Assembly: GCA_963969495.1 (NCBI GenBank)
Contig: OZ018333.1
Span: 13,377,420-13,441,419 of the forward strand
Source of the DNA: Ceratothoa steindachneri
Lineage: Eukaryota; Arthropoda; Malacostraca; Isopoda; Cymothoidae
Direction: 5' to 3'
DNA length: 64,000 nt
The notes beneath the pieces were generated by a model. That model did not search any database and was not told the DNA's origin. It was given only the letters and a program-made list of their open reading frames with translations. Made by a program: the position numbers and the translations under genes. Numbering within the stretch: the first letter of the stretch is position 1; each line of letters starts with the position of its first letter. Shown piece after piece: positions 22,268 through 34,327 of this stretch.

Positions 22268-24822
22268 AGAGACTTCATCTATAAGCGGGTGGGAGAGGTA
22301 GGCGAGGAGAGCCTTCATCTATTAGTGGGTGGGAAAGGGGGGCGGGGAGAGCCTTCATCTATAAGTGGGTGGGAGAGGTGGGCGGGAGAGACTTAATCTA
22401 TGAGCGGGTGGGAGAGGTGGGCGGGGAGAGCCTTCATCTATAAGCGGGTGGGAGAGGTGGGCGGGAGAGACTTCATCTATAATTGGGTGGGAGAGGTAGG
22501 TGGGGAGAGCCTTCATCTATAAGTGGGTGGGGAGAGGCTTCATCTATAAGTGGGTGGGAGAGGTAGGCAGCGAGAGCCTTCATCTATTAGTGGGTGGGAG
22601 AGGCGGGCGGGGAGAGCCTTCATCTAAAGTGGGTGGAAGAGGTCGGCGGCAGAGACTTCATCTATAAGCGGGTGGGAGAGGTGGGCGGGGAGAGCCTTCA
22701 TCTATAAGCGGGTGGGGGAGGTAGGCGGGGAGAGCCTTTATCTATTAGTGGGTGTGAGAGGTAGGCGGGGAGAGCCTTCATCTATTAGAGGGTGGGAGAG
22801 GTGGGCGGAAGAGACTTCATCTATAAGCGGGTGGGAGAGGTGGGCAGGGAGAGCCTTCATCTATAAGCGGGTGGGAGAGGTAGGCGGGGAGAGCCTTTAT
22901 CTATTATTGGGTGGAAGAGGTGGGCGGGGAGAGCCTTCATCTATAAGCGGTTGGGAGAGGTAGGCGGGGAGAGCCTTCATCTATTAGAGGGTGGGAGAGG
23001 TGGGTGGGGAGAGCCTTCATCTATAAGCGGGTGGGAGAGGTGGGCGGGAGAGACTTCATCTATAAACGGGTGGGAGAGTTGGGCAGGGAGAGACTTCATC
23101 TATAAGCGGGTGGGAGAGGTGGGCGGGGAGAGCCGTCATCTATAAACTGGTGGGAGAGGTGGGCGTGAGGGACTTCATCTATAAGCGGGTGGGAGAGTTG
23201 GGCGGGGAGAGCCTTCATCTATAAGCAGTTGGAAGAGGTAGGCGGCGAGAGATTTCATCTATTAGTGGGTTGGAGAGGTAGGCGGGGAGAGCCTTCATCT
23301 ATAAGCGGGTGTGAGAGGTGGGCAGGGAGAGCCTTCATCTATAAGCGGGTGGGAGAGGTAGGCGGGGAGAGCCTTTATCTATTAGTGTGTGGGAGAGGTG
23401 GGCGGGGAAAGCCTTCATCTATAATCGGGTGGGAGAGGTGGGCGGGAGTGACTTCACCTATAAGCGGGTGGGAGAGGTGGGCAGGGAGAGCCTTCATCTA
23501 TAAGCGGGTGGGAGAGGTGGGCGGGAGAGACTTCATCTATAAGCGGGTGGGAGAGGTAGGCGAGGAGAGGCTTCATCTATTAGTGGGTGGGAGAGGTGGG
23601 CGGGGAGAGCCTTCATCTATAAGTGGGTGGGAGAGGTGGGCGGGAGAGACTTAATCTATGAGCGGGTGGGAGAGGTGGGTGGAGAGAGCCTTCATCTATA
23701 AGCGGGTGGGAGAGGTGGGCGGGAGAGACTTCATCTATAAGTGAGTGGGAGAGGTGGGTGGGGAGAGCCTTCATCTATAAGTGGGTGGGGAGAGCCTTCA
23801 TCTATAAGTGGGTGGGAGAGGTAGGCGGCGAGAGCCTTCATCTATTAGTGGGTGGGAGAGGCGGGCGGGGAGAGCCTTCATCTATAAGTGGGTGGAAGAG
23901 GACGGCGGGAGAGACTTCATCTATAAGCGGTTGGGAGAGGTGGGCGGGGAGAGCCTTCATCTATAAGCGGGTGGGAGAGGTAGGCGGGGAGAGCCTTTAT
24001 CTATTAGTGGGTGTGAGAGGTAGGCGGGGAGAGTCTTTATCTATTAGAGGGTGGGAGAGGTGGGCGGAAGAGACTTCATCTATAAGCATGTGGGAGAGGT
24101 GGGCAGGGAGAGCCTTCATCTATAAGCGGGTGGGAGAGGTAGGCGGGGACAGCCTTCATTTATTATTGGGTTGGAGAGGTGGGCGGGGAGAGCCTTCATC
24201 TATAAGCTGGTGGGAGAGGTAGGCGGGAAGAGCCCTTATCTATTAGAGGGTGGGAGAGGTGGGCGGGGAGAGCCTTCATCTATAAGCGGGTGGGAGAGGT
24301 AGGCGGGGAGAGCCTCCATCTATTAGTGGGTGTGAGAGGTTAGGGGGAGAGACTTCATCTATAAGCGGGTGGGAGATGTGGGCGGGGAGAGCCTTCATCT
24401 ATAAGCGGGTTGGAGAGGTGGGCTGGGAGAGCCTTCATCTATAAGTGGGTGGGAGAGGTAGGCGGGGAGAGCCTTTATCTATAAGTGGTTGGGAGAGGTT
24501 AGGGGGAGAGACTTCATCTATAAGCGGGTGGGAGATGTGGGCGGGGAGAGCCTTCATCTATAAGCGGGTGGGAGAGGTGGGTGGGGAGAGCCTTCATTTA
24601 TAAGCGGGTGGGAGAGTTGGGCGGAAGAGACTTAGTCTATAAGCGGGTGGGAGAGGTGGGCAGGGAGAGCATTCATTTATAAGCGGGTGGGAGAGGTAGG
24701 CGGGGAGACTTCATCTATTAGTGGGTGGGAGAGGTGGGCGGGGAGAGCCTTTATCTATAAGCAGGTGGGAGAGGTGGGCGGGAGAGACTTCATCTATAAA
24801 CGAGTGGGAGAGGTGGGCAGGG
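22268..24822 (+). repeat. 2,555-bp higher-order unit, copy 1
   Basis: This matches the following unit at a constant offset of 2,555; for example, the rare GGGAAAGGGG is at 22,331 and 24,886. Near 24,705 copy 1 has lost 2 bp (GGGGAGACTTC where copy 2 reads GGGGAGAGCCTTC), which moves the offset to 2,557. It contains a 27-bp monomer near 23,780 and another near 22,525. Confidence 0.92.
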
Positions 24823-27396
24823 AGAGACTTCATCTATAAGCGGGTGGGAGAGGTAGGCGAGGAGAGCCTTCATCTATTAGTGGGTGGGAAAGGGGGGCGG
24901 GGAGAGCCTTCATCTATAAGTGGGTGGGAGAGGTGGGCGGGAGAGACTTAATCTATGAGCGGGTGGGAGAGGTGGGCGGGGAGAGCCTTCATCTATAAGC
25001 GGGTGGGAGAGGTGGGCGGGAGAGACTTCATCTATAAGTGGGTGGGAGAGGTAGGTGGGGAGAGCCTTCATCTATAAGTGGGTGGGGAGAGGCTTCATCT
25101 ATAAGTGGGTGGGAGAGGTAGGCAGCGAGAGCCTTCATCTATTAGTGGGTGGGAGAGGCGGGCGGGGAGAGCCTTCATCTAAAGTGGGTGGAAGAGGTCG
25201 GCGGCAGAGACTTCATCTATAAGCGGGTGGGAGAGGTGGGCGGGGAGAGCCTTCATCTATAAGCGGGTGGGGGAGGTAGGCGGGGAGAGCCTTTATCTAT
25301 TAGTGGGTGTGAGAGGTAGGCGGGGAGAGCCTTCATCTATTAGAGGGTGGGAGAGGTGGGCGGAAGAGACTTCATCTATAAGCGGGTGGGAGAGGTGGGC
25401 AGGGAGAGCCTTCATCTATAAGCGGGTGGGAGAGGTAGGCGGGGAGAGCCTTTATCTATTATTGGGTAGAAGAGGTGGGCGGGGAGAGCCTTCATCTATA
25501 AGCGGTTGGGAGAGGTAGGCGGGGAGAGCCTTCATCTATTAGAGGGTGGGAGAGGTGGGTGGGGAGAGCCTTCATCTATAAGCGGGTGGGAGAGGTGGGC
25601 GGGAGAGACTTCATCTATAAACGGGTGGGAGAGGTGGGCAGGGAGAGACTTCATCTATAAGCGGGTGGGAGAGGTGGGCGGGGAGAGCCGTCATCTATAA
25701 ACTGGTGGGAGAGGTGGGCGTGAGGGACTTCATCTATAAGCGGGTGGGAGAGTTGGGCGGGGAGAGCCTTCATCTATAAGCAGTTGGAAGAGGTAGGCGG
25801 GGAGAGATTTCATCTATTAGTGGGTTGGAGAGGTAGGCGGGGAGAGCCTTCATCTATAAGCGGGTGTGAGAGGTGGGCAGGGAGAGCCTTCATCTATAAG
25901 CGGGTGGGAGAGGTAGGCGGGGAGAGCCTTTATCTATTAGTGTGTGGGAGAGGTGGGCGGGGAAAGCCTTCATCTATAATCGGGTGGGAGAGGTGGGCGG
26001 GAGAGACTTCACTTATAAGCGGGTGGGAGAGGTGGGCAGGGAGAGCCTTCATCTATAAGCGGGTGGGAGAGGTGGGCGGGAGAGACTTCATCTATAAGCG
26101 GGTGGGAAAGGTAGGCGAGGAGAGCCTTCATCTATTAGTGGGTGGGAGAGGTGGGCGGGGAGAGCCTTCATCTATAAGTGGGTGGGAGAGGTGGGCGGGA
26201 GAGACTTAATCTATGAGCGGGTGGGAGAGGTGGGTGGAGAGAGCCTTCATCTATAAGCGGGTGGGAGAGGTGGGCGGGAGAGACTTCATCTATAAGTGAG
26301 TGGGAGAGGTGGGTGGGGAGAGCCTTCATCTATAAGTGGGTGGGGAGAGCCTTCATCTATAAGTGGGTGGGAGAGGTAGGCGGCGAGAGCCTTCATCTAT
26401 TAGTGGGTGGGAGAGGCGGGCGGGGAGAGCCTTCATCTATAAGTGGGTGGAAGAGGACGGCGGGAGAGACTTCATCTATAAGCGGTTGGGAGAGGTGGGC
26501 GGGGAGAGCCTTCATCTATAAGCGGGTGGGAGAGGTAGGCGGGGAGAGCCTTTATCTATTAGTGGGTGTGAGAGGTAGGCGGGGAGAGTCTTTATCTATT
26601 AGAGGGTGGGAGAGGTGGGCGGAAGAGACTTCATCTATAAGCATGTGGGAGAGGTGGGCAGGGAGAGCCTTCATCTATAAGCGGGTGGGAGAGGTAGGCG
26701 GGGACAGCCTTCATTTATTATTGGGTTGGAGAGGTGGGCGGGGAGAGCCTTCATCTATAAGCTGGTGGGAGAGGTAGGCGGGAAGAGCCCTTATCTATTA
26801 GAGGGTGGGAGAGGTGGGCGGGGAGAGCCTTCATCTATAAGCGGGTGGGAGAGGTAGGCGGGGAGAGCCTCCATCTATTAGTGGGTGTGAGAGGTTAGGG
26901 GGAGAGACTTCATCTATAAGCGGGTGGGAGATGTGGGCGGGGAGAGCCTTCATCTATAAGCGGGTTGGAGAGGTGGGCTGGGAGAGCCTTCATCTATAAG
27001 TGGGTGGGAGAGGTAGGCGGGGAGAGCCTTTATCTATAAGTGGTTGGGAGAGGTTAGGGGGAGAGACTTCATCTATAAGCGGGTGGGAGATGTGGGCGGG
27101 GAGAGCCTTCATCTATAAGCGGGTGGGAGAGGTGGGTGGGGAGAGCCTTCATTTATAAGCGGGTGGGAGAGTTGGGCGGAAGAGACTTAGTCTATAAGCG
27201 GGTGGGAGAGGTGGGCAGGGAGAGCATTCATTTATAAGCGGGTGGGAGAGGTAGGCGGGGAGAGCCTTCATCTATTAGTGGGTGGGAGAGGTGGGCGGGG
27301 AGAGCCTTTATCTATAAGCAGGTGGGAGAGGTGGGCGGGAGAGACTTCATCTATAAACGAGTGGGAGAGGTGGGCAGGGAGAGACTTCATCTATAA
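24823..27396 (+). repeat. 2,555-bp higher-order unit, copy 2
   Basis: This is the direct tandem repeat of 22,268-24,840, with rare monomers in the same order: GGGAAAGGGG, AAGCATGTGGG, CCTCCATC and GGTTAGGGGGAG. Homology ends near 27,396, where CTATAAGCTGGTTGG replaces the copy-1 continuation. Confidence 0.92.
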
Positions 27397-29746
27397 GCTG
27401 GTTGGAGAGGTGGGCGGGGAGAGCCTTCATCTATAAGTGGGTGGGAGATGTGGGCGGGGAGAGACTTCATCTATAAGCGGTGGGAGAGGTGGGCAGGGAG
27501 AGCCTTCATCTATAAGCGGGTGGGAGAGGTAGACGGGAAAGACTTCATCTATAAGCGGGTGGGAGACGTGGGCGGGGAGAGCCTTCATCTATAAGCTGGT
27601 GGGAGAAGTGGGCGGGAGGGACTTCATCTATAAGCGGGTGGGAGAGTTGGGCGGGGAGAGCCTTCATCTATAAGCAGGTGGAAGAGGTAGGTGGGGAGAG
27701 CCTTCATCTATTAGTGGGTGGGAGAGGTAGGCGGGGAGAGCCTTCATCTATAAGCGGGTGGGAGAGGTGGGCAGGGAGAGCCTTCATCTAGAAGCGGGTG
27801 GGAGAGGTAGGCGGGGAGAGCCTTCATCTGTTAGTGTGTGGGAGAGGTGGGCGGGGAGAGCCTTCATCTATAAGCGGGTGGGAGAGGTGGGCGGAAGATA
27901 CTTCATCTATATGTGGGTGGGAGAGGTGGGTGGGGAGAGCCTTCATCTATAAGTGGGTGGGAAGAGCCTTCATCTATAAGTGGGTGGGAGAGGTAAGCGG
28001 GAGAGACTTAATCTATGAGTGGGTGGGAGAGGTGGGCGGGGAGAGCCTTCATCTATAAGTGGGTGTGAGAGTTGGGCGGGAGAGACTTGATCTATATGTG
28101 GGTAGGAGAGGTAGGCGGGGAGAGCCATCATCTATAAGCGGGTGGGAGAGGTGGGCGAGGAGAGCCTTCATCTATAAGTGGGTGGGAGAGGTGGGCGGGA
28201 GAGGCTTCATCTATAAGTTGGTGGGAGAGGTGGGTGGGGAGAGCCTTCATCTATAAGCGGGTGGGAGAGGTGGGCGGGAGAGACTTCATCTATATGGGGG
28301 GGAGGTGGGCGGGGAGAGCCTGAATCTATAAGTGGGTGGGAGAGGTAGACGGAGAGAGCCTTCATCTATTAGTGGGTGGGAGAGGTGGGCGGGGAGAGCC
28401 TTCATCTATAAGCGGTTGGGAGATGTGGGCGGGGAGTTTTCATCTATAAGTGGGTGGGAGAGGTCGGCGGGAGAGCCTTCATCTATAAGCGGGTGGGAGA
28501 GGTGGGCGGGAGAGACTTCATCTATAAGCGGGTGGGAAAGGTGGGCAGGGAGAGCCTTCATCTATAAGCGGGTCGGAGAGGTGGGCGGGAGAGACTTCAT
28601 CTATTAGCGGGTGGGAGAGGTAGGCGAGGAGAGCTTTCATCTATTAGTGGGTGGGAGAGGTGGGCGGGGAGAGCCTTCATCTATAAGTGGGTGGGAGAGG
28701 TGGGCGGGAGAGACTTAATCTATAAGCGGATGGAAGAGGTGAGCGGGGAGAGCCTTCATCTATAAGCGGGTGGGAGAGGTGGGCGGGAGAGAATTCATCT
28801 ATAAGTGGTTGGGAGAGGTGGGTGGGGAGAGCCTTCATCTATAAGTGGGTGGGGAGAGCATCATCTATAAGTGGGTGGGAGAGGTAGGCGGCGAGAGCAT
28901 TCATCTATTAGTGGGTGGGAGAGGCGGGCTTGGAGAGCCTTCATCTATAAGTGGGTGGAAGAGGTCGGTGGGAGAGACTTCATCTATAAGCGGGTGGGAG
29001 AGGTGGGCGGGGAAAGCCTTCATCTATAAGCGGGTCGGAGAGGTAGGCGGGGAGAGCCTTTATCTATCAGTGGGTGTGAGAGGTAGGCGGGGAGAGCCTT
29101 CATCTATTAGAGGGTGGGAGAGGTGGGCGGAAGAGACTTCATCTATAAGCGGGTGAGAGAGGTGGGCGGGGAGAGCCTTCATCTATAAGCGGGTGGGAGA
29201 GGTGGGCGGGGAGACCCTTCATCTATAAGCGGGTGGGAGAGGTGGGCGGAAGAGACTTCATCTATAAGCGGGTGGGAGAGTTGGGCAGGGAGAGCCTTCA
29301 TTTATAAGCAGGTGGGAGAGGTAGGCGGGGAGAGCCTTCATCTATTAGTGGGTTAGAGAGGTGGGCGGGGAGAGCCTTCATCTATAAGCGGGTGGGAGAG
29401 GTGGGCGGGAGAGACTTCATCTATAAAAGGGGGAGAGGTGGGCAGGGAGAGACTTCATCTATAAGCAGGTTGGAGAGGTGGGCGGGGAGAGCCTTCATCT
29501 ATAAGTGGGTGGGAGAGGTGGGCGGGGAGAGACTTCTTCTATAAGCGGGTGGGAGAGGTGGGCAGGAAGAGCCTTCATCTATAAGCGGGTGGGAGAGGTG
29601 GGCGGGAGAGACTTCATCTATAAGCGGGTGGGAGACGTGGGCGGGGAGAGCCTTCATCTATAAGCTGGTGGGAGAGGTGGGCGGGAGGGACTTCATCTAT
29701 AAGTGGGTGGGAGAGTTGGGCGGGGAAAGCCTTCATCTATAAGCAG
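27397..29746 (+). repeat. Fourth copy of the 1.5-3.3 / 6.3-8.2 kb satellite module
   Basis: The order of marker monomers follows 6,060-8,200: CATCTGTTAGTGTG (27,828), the 27-bp GGTGGGAAGAGCC monomer (near 27,955), ATATGTGGGT, TATATGGGGGGG (28,291), GGGGAGTTTTCATC (near 28,432) and AAAAGGGGGAGAGG (near 29,426). It is more diverged from the 6-8 and 11-13 kb copies than those are from each other, so it is older or was copied through another intermediate. Confidence 0.78.
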
Positions 29747-31440
29747 GTGGAAGAGGTAGGTGGGGAGAGCCTTCATCTATTAGTGGGTGGGAGAGGTAGG
29801 CGGGGAGAGCCTTCATCTATGAGCGGGTGGGAGAGGTGGGCAGGGAGAGCCTTCATCTATAAGCGGGTGGGAGAGGTATGCGGGGAGAGCCTTTCTCTAT
29901 TAGTGTGTGGGAGAGGTGGGCGGGAAGAGCCTTCATCTATAAGCGGGTGGGAGAGGTGGGCGGAAAAGACTTCATCTATAAGCGGGTGGGAGAGGTGGGT
30001 GGGGAGAGCCTTCATCTATAGGTGGGTGGGAAGAGCCTTCATCTATAAGTGGGTGGGAGAGGTGAGCGGGAGAGACTTAATCTATAAGCGTGTGGGAGAG
30101 GTGGGCGGGGAGAGCCTTCATCTATAAGCGGGTGAGAGAGGTGGGCGGGAGAGACTTCATCTATTAGTGGGTGGGAGAGGTAGGCGGGGAGAGCCATCAT
30201 CTATAAGCGGGTGGGAGAGGTGGGCTGGGAGAGCCTTCATCTATAAGCGGGTGGGAGAGGTGGGCGGGAGAGACTTTATCTATAAGTGGGTGGGAGAGGT
30301 GGGTTGGGAGAGCCTTCATCTATAAGTGGGTGGGGAGAGCCTTCATCTATAAGCAGGTAGGAGAGGTGGGCAGGGAGAGCCTTCATTTAAAAGTGGGTGG
30401 GAGAGGTAGGCGGGGAGAGCCTTCATCTATTAGTGGGTGGGAGAGGTGGGCGGGGAGAGCCTTCATCTATAAGCGGGTGGGAGAGGTGGGCGGGAGAGAC
30501 TTCATCTATAAACGAGTGGGAGAGGTGGGCAGGGAGAGACTTCATCTATAAGCGGGTGGGAGAAGTGGGCAAGGAGAGCCTTCATCTATAAGCAGGTGGA
30601 AGAGGTAGGCGGGGAGAGCCTTCATCTATAAGTGGGTGGGAGAGGTAGGCGGGGAGAACCTTCATCTATAAGCGGGTCGGAGAGGTGGGCAGGGAGAGCC
30701 TTCATCTATAAGCGGGTGGGAGAGGTGGGCGGAAGAGACTTCATCTATAAGCGGGTGGTATAGGTGGGCAGGGAGAACATTCATCTATAAGCGGGTGGGA
30801 TAGGTGGGCTTGGAGAGCCTTCATCTATAAGCGGTTGGGAGAGGTGGACGGAAGAGACTTCATCTATAAGCGGGTGGGAGAGGTGATAAGGGAGAGCCTT
30901 CATCTATAAGCAGGTGGGAGAGGTGGGCGGGAGAGACTTCATCTATAAGCGGGTGGGAGAGGTAGGCGAGGAGAGCCTTCATCTATTAGTGGGTGGGAAA
31001 GGGGGGCGGGGAGAGCCTTCATCTATAAGTGGGTGGGAGAGGTGGGCGGAAGAGACTTAATCTATGAGCGGGTGGGTGAGGTGGGCGGGGAGAGCCTTCA
31101 TCTATAAGCGGGTGGGAGAGGTGGGCGGGAGAGACTTCATCTATAAGTGGGTGGGAGAGGTAGGTGGGGAGAGCCTTCATCTATAAGTGGGTGGGAGAGG
31201 TAGGCAGCGAGAGCCTTCATCTATTAGTGGGTGGGAGAGGCGGGCGGGGAGAGCCTTCATCTATAAGTGGGTGGAAGAGGTCGGCGGCAGAGACTTCATC
31301 TATAAGCGGGTGGGAGAGGTGGGCGGGGAGAGCCTTCATCTATTAGCGGGTGGGGGAGGTAGGCGGGGAGAACCTTTATCTATTAGTGGGTGTGAGAGGT
31401 AGGCGGGGAGAGCCTTCATCTATTAGAGGGTGGGAGAGGT
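29747..31440 (+). repeat. Satellite block, dispersed copy of about 21,362-22,900
   Basis: 29,747-30,127 matches 21,362-21,742 at an offset of 8,385. The offset changes to 8,664 at the GGTGGTATAGG monomer (30,755) and to 8,638 at TGGGGGAGG (31,351), through gain and loss of whole monomers including one 27-bp form. An unusual GGTGATAAGGGAG monomer lies near 30,883. Confidence 0.78.
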
Positions 31441-34327
31441 GAGCGGAAGAGACTTCATCTATAAGCGGGTGGGAGAGGTGGGCAGGGAGAGCCTTCATCT
31501 ATAAGCGGGTGGGAGAGGTAGGCGGGAAGATCCTTTATCTATTATTAGGTGGAAGAGGTGGGCGGGGAGAGCCTTCATCTATAAGCGGTTGGGAGAGATA
31601 GGCGGGGAGAGCCTTCATCTATTAGAGGGTGGGAGAGGTGGGCGGGGAGAGCCTTCATCTATAAGCGAGTGGGAGAGGTGGGCGGGAGAGACTTCATCTA
31701 TAAACGGGTGGGAGAGGTGGGCAGCGAGAGACTTCATCTATAAGCGGGTGGGAGAGGTGGGCGGGGAGAGCTGTCATCTATAAGCTGGTGGGATAGGTGG
31801 GCGTGAGGGACTTCATCTATAAGCGGTTGGGAGAGTTGGGCGGGGAGAGCCTTCATCTATAAGCAGTTGGGAGAGGTAGGCGGGGAGAGCTTTCATCTAT
31901 TAGTGGGTTGGAGAGGTAGGCGGGGAGAGCCTTTATCTTTAAGCGGGTGTGAGAGGTGGGCAGGGAGAGCCTTCATCTATAAGCGGGTGGGAGAGGTAGG
32001 CGGGGAGAGCCTTTATCTATTAGTGTGTGGGAGAGGTGGGCGGGGAAAGCTTTCATCTATAAGCGGGTGGGAGAGTTGGGCGGGAGAGACCTCACCTATA
32101 AGCGGGTGGGAGAGGTGGGCAGGGAGAGCCTTCATCTATAAGCGGGTGGGAGAGGTGAGCGGGGAGAGCCTTCATCTATTAGTGTGTGGGAAAGGTGGGC
32201 GGGGAGAGCCTTCATCTATAAGGGGGTGGGAGAGGTGGGCGGAAGAGACTTCATCTATAAGCGGGTGGGAGAGGGGGGCAGGGAGAGCCTTCATCTATAA
32301 GCAGGTGGGAGAGGTGGGCGGGGAGAGCCTTCATCTATAAGTGAGTGGGAGAGGTGGGCGGGAGAGACTTAATCTATGAGCGGGTGGGAGAGGTCGGTGG
32401 GGAGAGCCTTCATCTATAAGCGGGTGGGAGAGGTGGGCGGGAGAGACTTCATTTATAAGTGGGTGGGAGAGGTGGGTGGGGAGAGCCTTCATCTATAAGT
32501 GGGTGGGGAGAGCCTTCATCTATAAGTGGGTGGGGAGAGCCTTGATCTATAAGTGGGTGGGAGAGGTAGGCGGCGAGAGCCTTCATCTATTAGTGGGTGG
32601 GAGAGGCGGGCGGGGAGAGCCTTCATCTATAAGTGGGTGAAAGAGGTCGGCGGGAGAGACTTCATCTATAAGCGGTTGGGAGAGGTGGGCGGGGAGAGCC
32701 TTCATCTATAAGCGGGTGGGAGAGGTAGGCGGGGAGAGCCTTCATCTATTAGTGGGTGTGAGAGGTAGGCGGGGAGAGCCTTTATCTATTAGAGGGTGGG
32801 AGAGGTGGGCGGAAGAGACTTCATCTATAAGCATGTGGGAGAGGTGGGCAGGGAGAGCCTTCATCTATAAGCGGGTGGGAGAGGTAGGCGGGGAGAGCCT
32901 TCATTTATTATTGGGATGGAGAGGTGGGCGGGGAGAGCCTTCAGCTATAAGCGGGTGGGAGAGGTAGGCGGGGAGAGCCCTTATCTATTAGAGGGTGGGA
33001 GAGGTGGGCGGGGAGAGCCTTCATCTATAAGCGGGTGGGAGAGGTGGGCGGGAGAGACCTCATCTATAAACGGGTGGGAGAGGTGGGCAGGGAGAGACTT
33101 CATCTATAAGCGGGTGGGAGAGGTGGGCGGGAGAGACTTCATCTATATGGGAGGGGAGGTGGGCGGGGAGAGCCTGAATCTATAAGTGGGTGGGAGAGGT
33201 AGACGGAGAGAGCCTTCATTTATTAGTGGGTGGGAGTTTTGGGCGGGGAGAGCCTTCATCTATAAGTGGTTGGGAGAGGTCGGCGGGAGAGCCTTTATTT
33301 TTTAAGCGGGTTGGAGAGGTGGGCGGGAAAAGCCTTCATCTATAAGCGGGTGGGAGAGGTAGGCGGGGAGAGCCTTCATCTATTATTGGTTGTAAGAGGT
33401 TAGCGGGGAGAGCCTTCATCTATAAGCGGGTTAGAGAGGTGGGCGGAAGAGACTTCATCTATAAGCGGGTGGGAGAGGTAGGTGGGGAGAGCCTTCATCT
33501 ATAAGCGGGTGGGAGAGGTGGGCGGAAAAGACTTCATCTATAAGCGGGTGGGAGAGGTGGGCGGGGAGAGCATTCATCTATAAGCTTGTGGGAGAGGTGG
33601 GCGGGAGGGAGTTCATTTATAAGCGGCTTGGAGAGTTGGGCGTGGAGAGCCATCATCTATAAGCAGGTGGAAGACGTAGGCGGGGAGAGCCTTCATCTAT
33701 TAGTGGGTTGGAGAGGTAGGCGGGGAGAGCCTTTATCTATAAGCGGGTGGGAGAGGTGGGCAGGGAGAGCCTTCATCTATAAGCGGGTGGGAGAAGTATG
33801 CGGGGAGAGCCTTTATCTATTAGTGTGTGGGAGAGGTGGGCGGGGAGAGCCTTCATCTATAAGCGGGTGGGAGAGGTGGGTGGAAAAGACTTCATCTATA
33901 AGCGGGTGGGAGAGGTGGGTGGGGAGAGCCTTCATCTATAAGTGGGTGGGAAGAGCCTTCATCTATAAGTGGGTGGGAGAGGTAAGCGGGAGAGACTTAA
34001 TCTATAAGCGGGTGGGAGAGGTGGGCGGGGAGAGCCTTCATCTATAAGCGGGTGAGAGAGGTGGGCGGGAGAGACTTCATCTATAAGTGGGTGGGAGAGG
34101 TAAGCGGGGAGAGCCATCATCTATAAGCGGGTGGGAGATGTGGCCTGGGAGAGCCTTCATCTATAAGCGGGTGGGAGAGGTGGGCGGGAGAGACTTCATC
34201 TATAAGTGGGTGGGAGAGGTGGGTTGGTTGAGCCTTCATCTATAAGTGGGTGGGGAGAGCCTTTATCTATAAGCGGGTGGGATAGGTGGGCTTGGAGAGC
34301 CTTCATCTATAAGCGGTTGGGAGAGGT
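31441..34327 (+). repeat. 2,887-bp higher-order unit, copy 1
   Basis: This matches the next unit at a constant offset of 2,887. Differences seen: T31939 against A34826, T32051 against C34938, C32939 against A35826, and TA at 33,432-33,433 against GG at 36,319-36,320. It carries the TATATGGGAGGGG landmark (33,144) and a six-T monomer (33,298). Confidence 0.93.
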
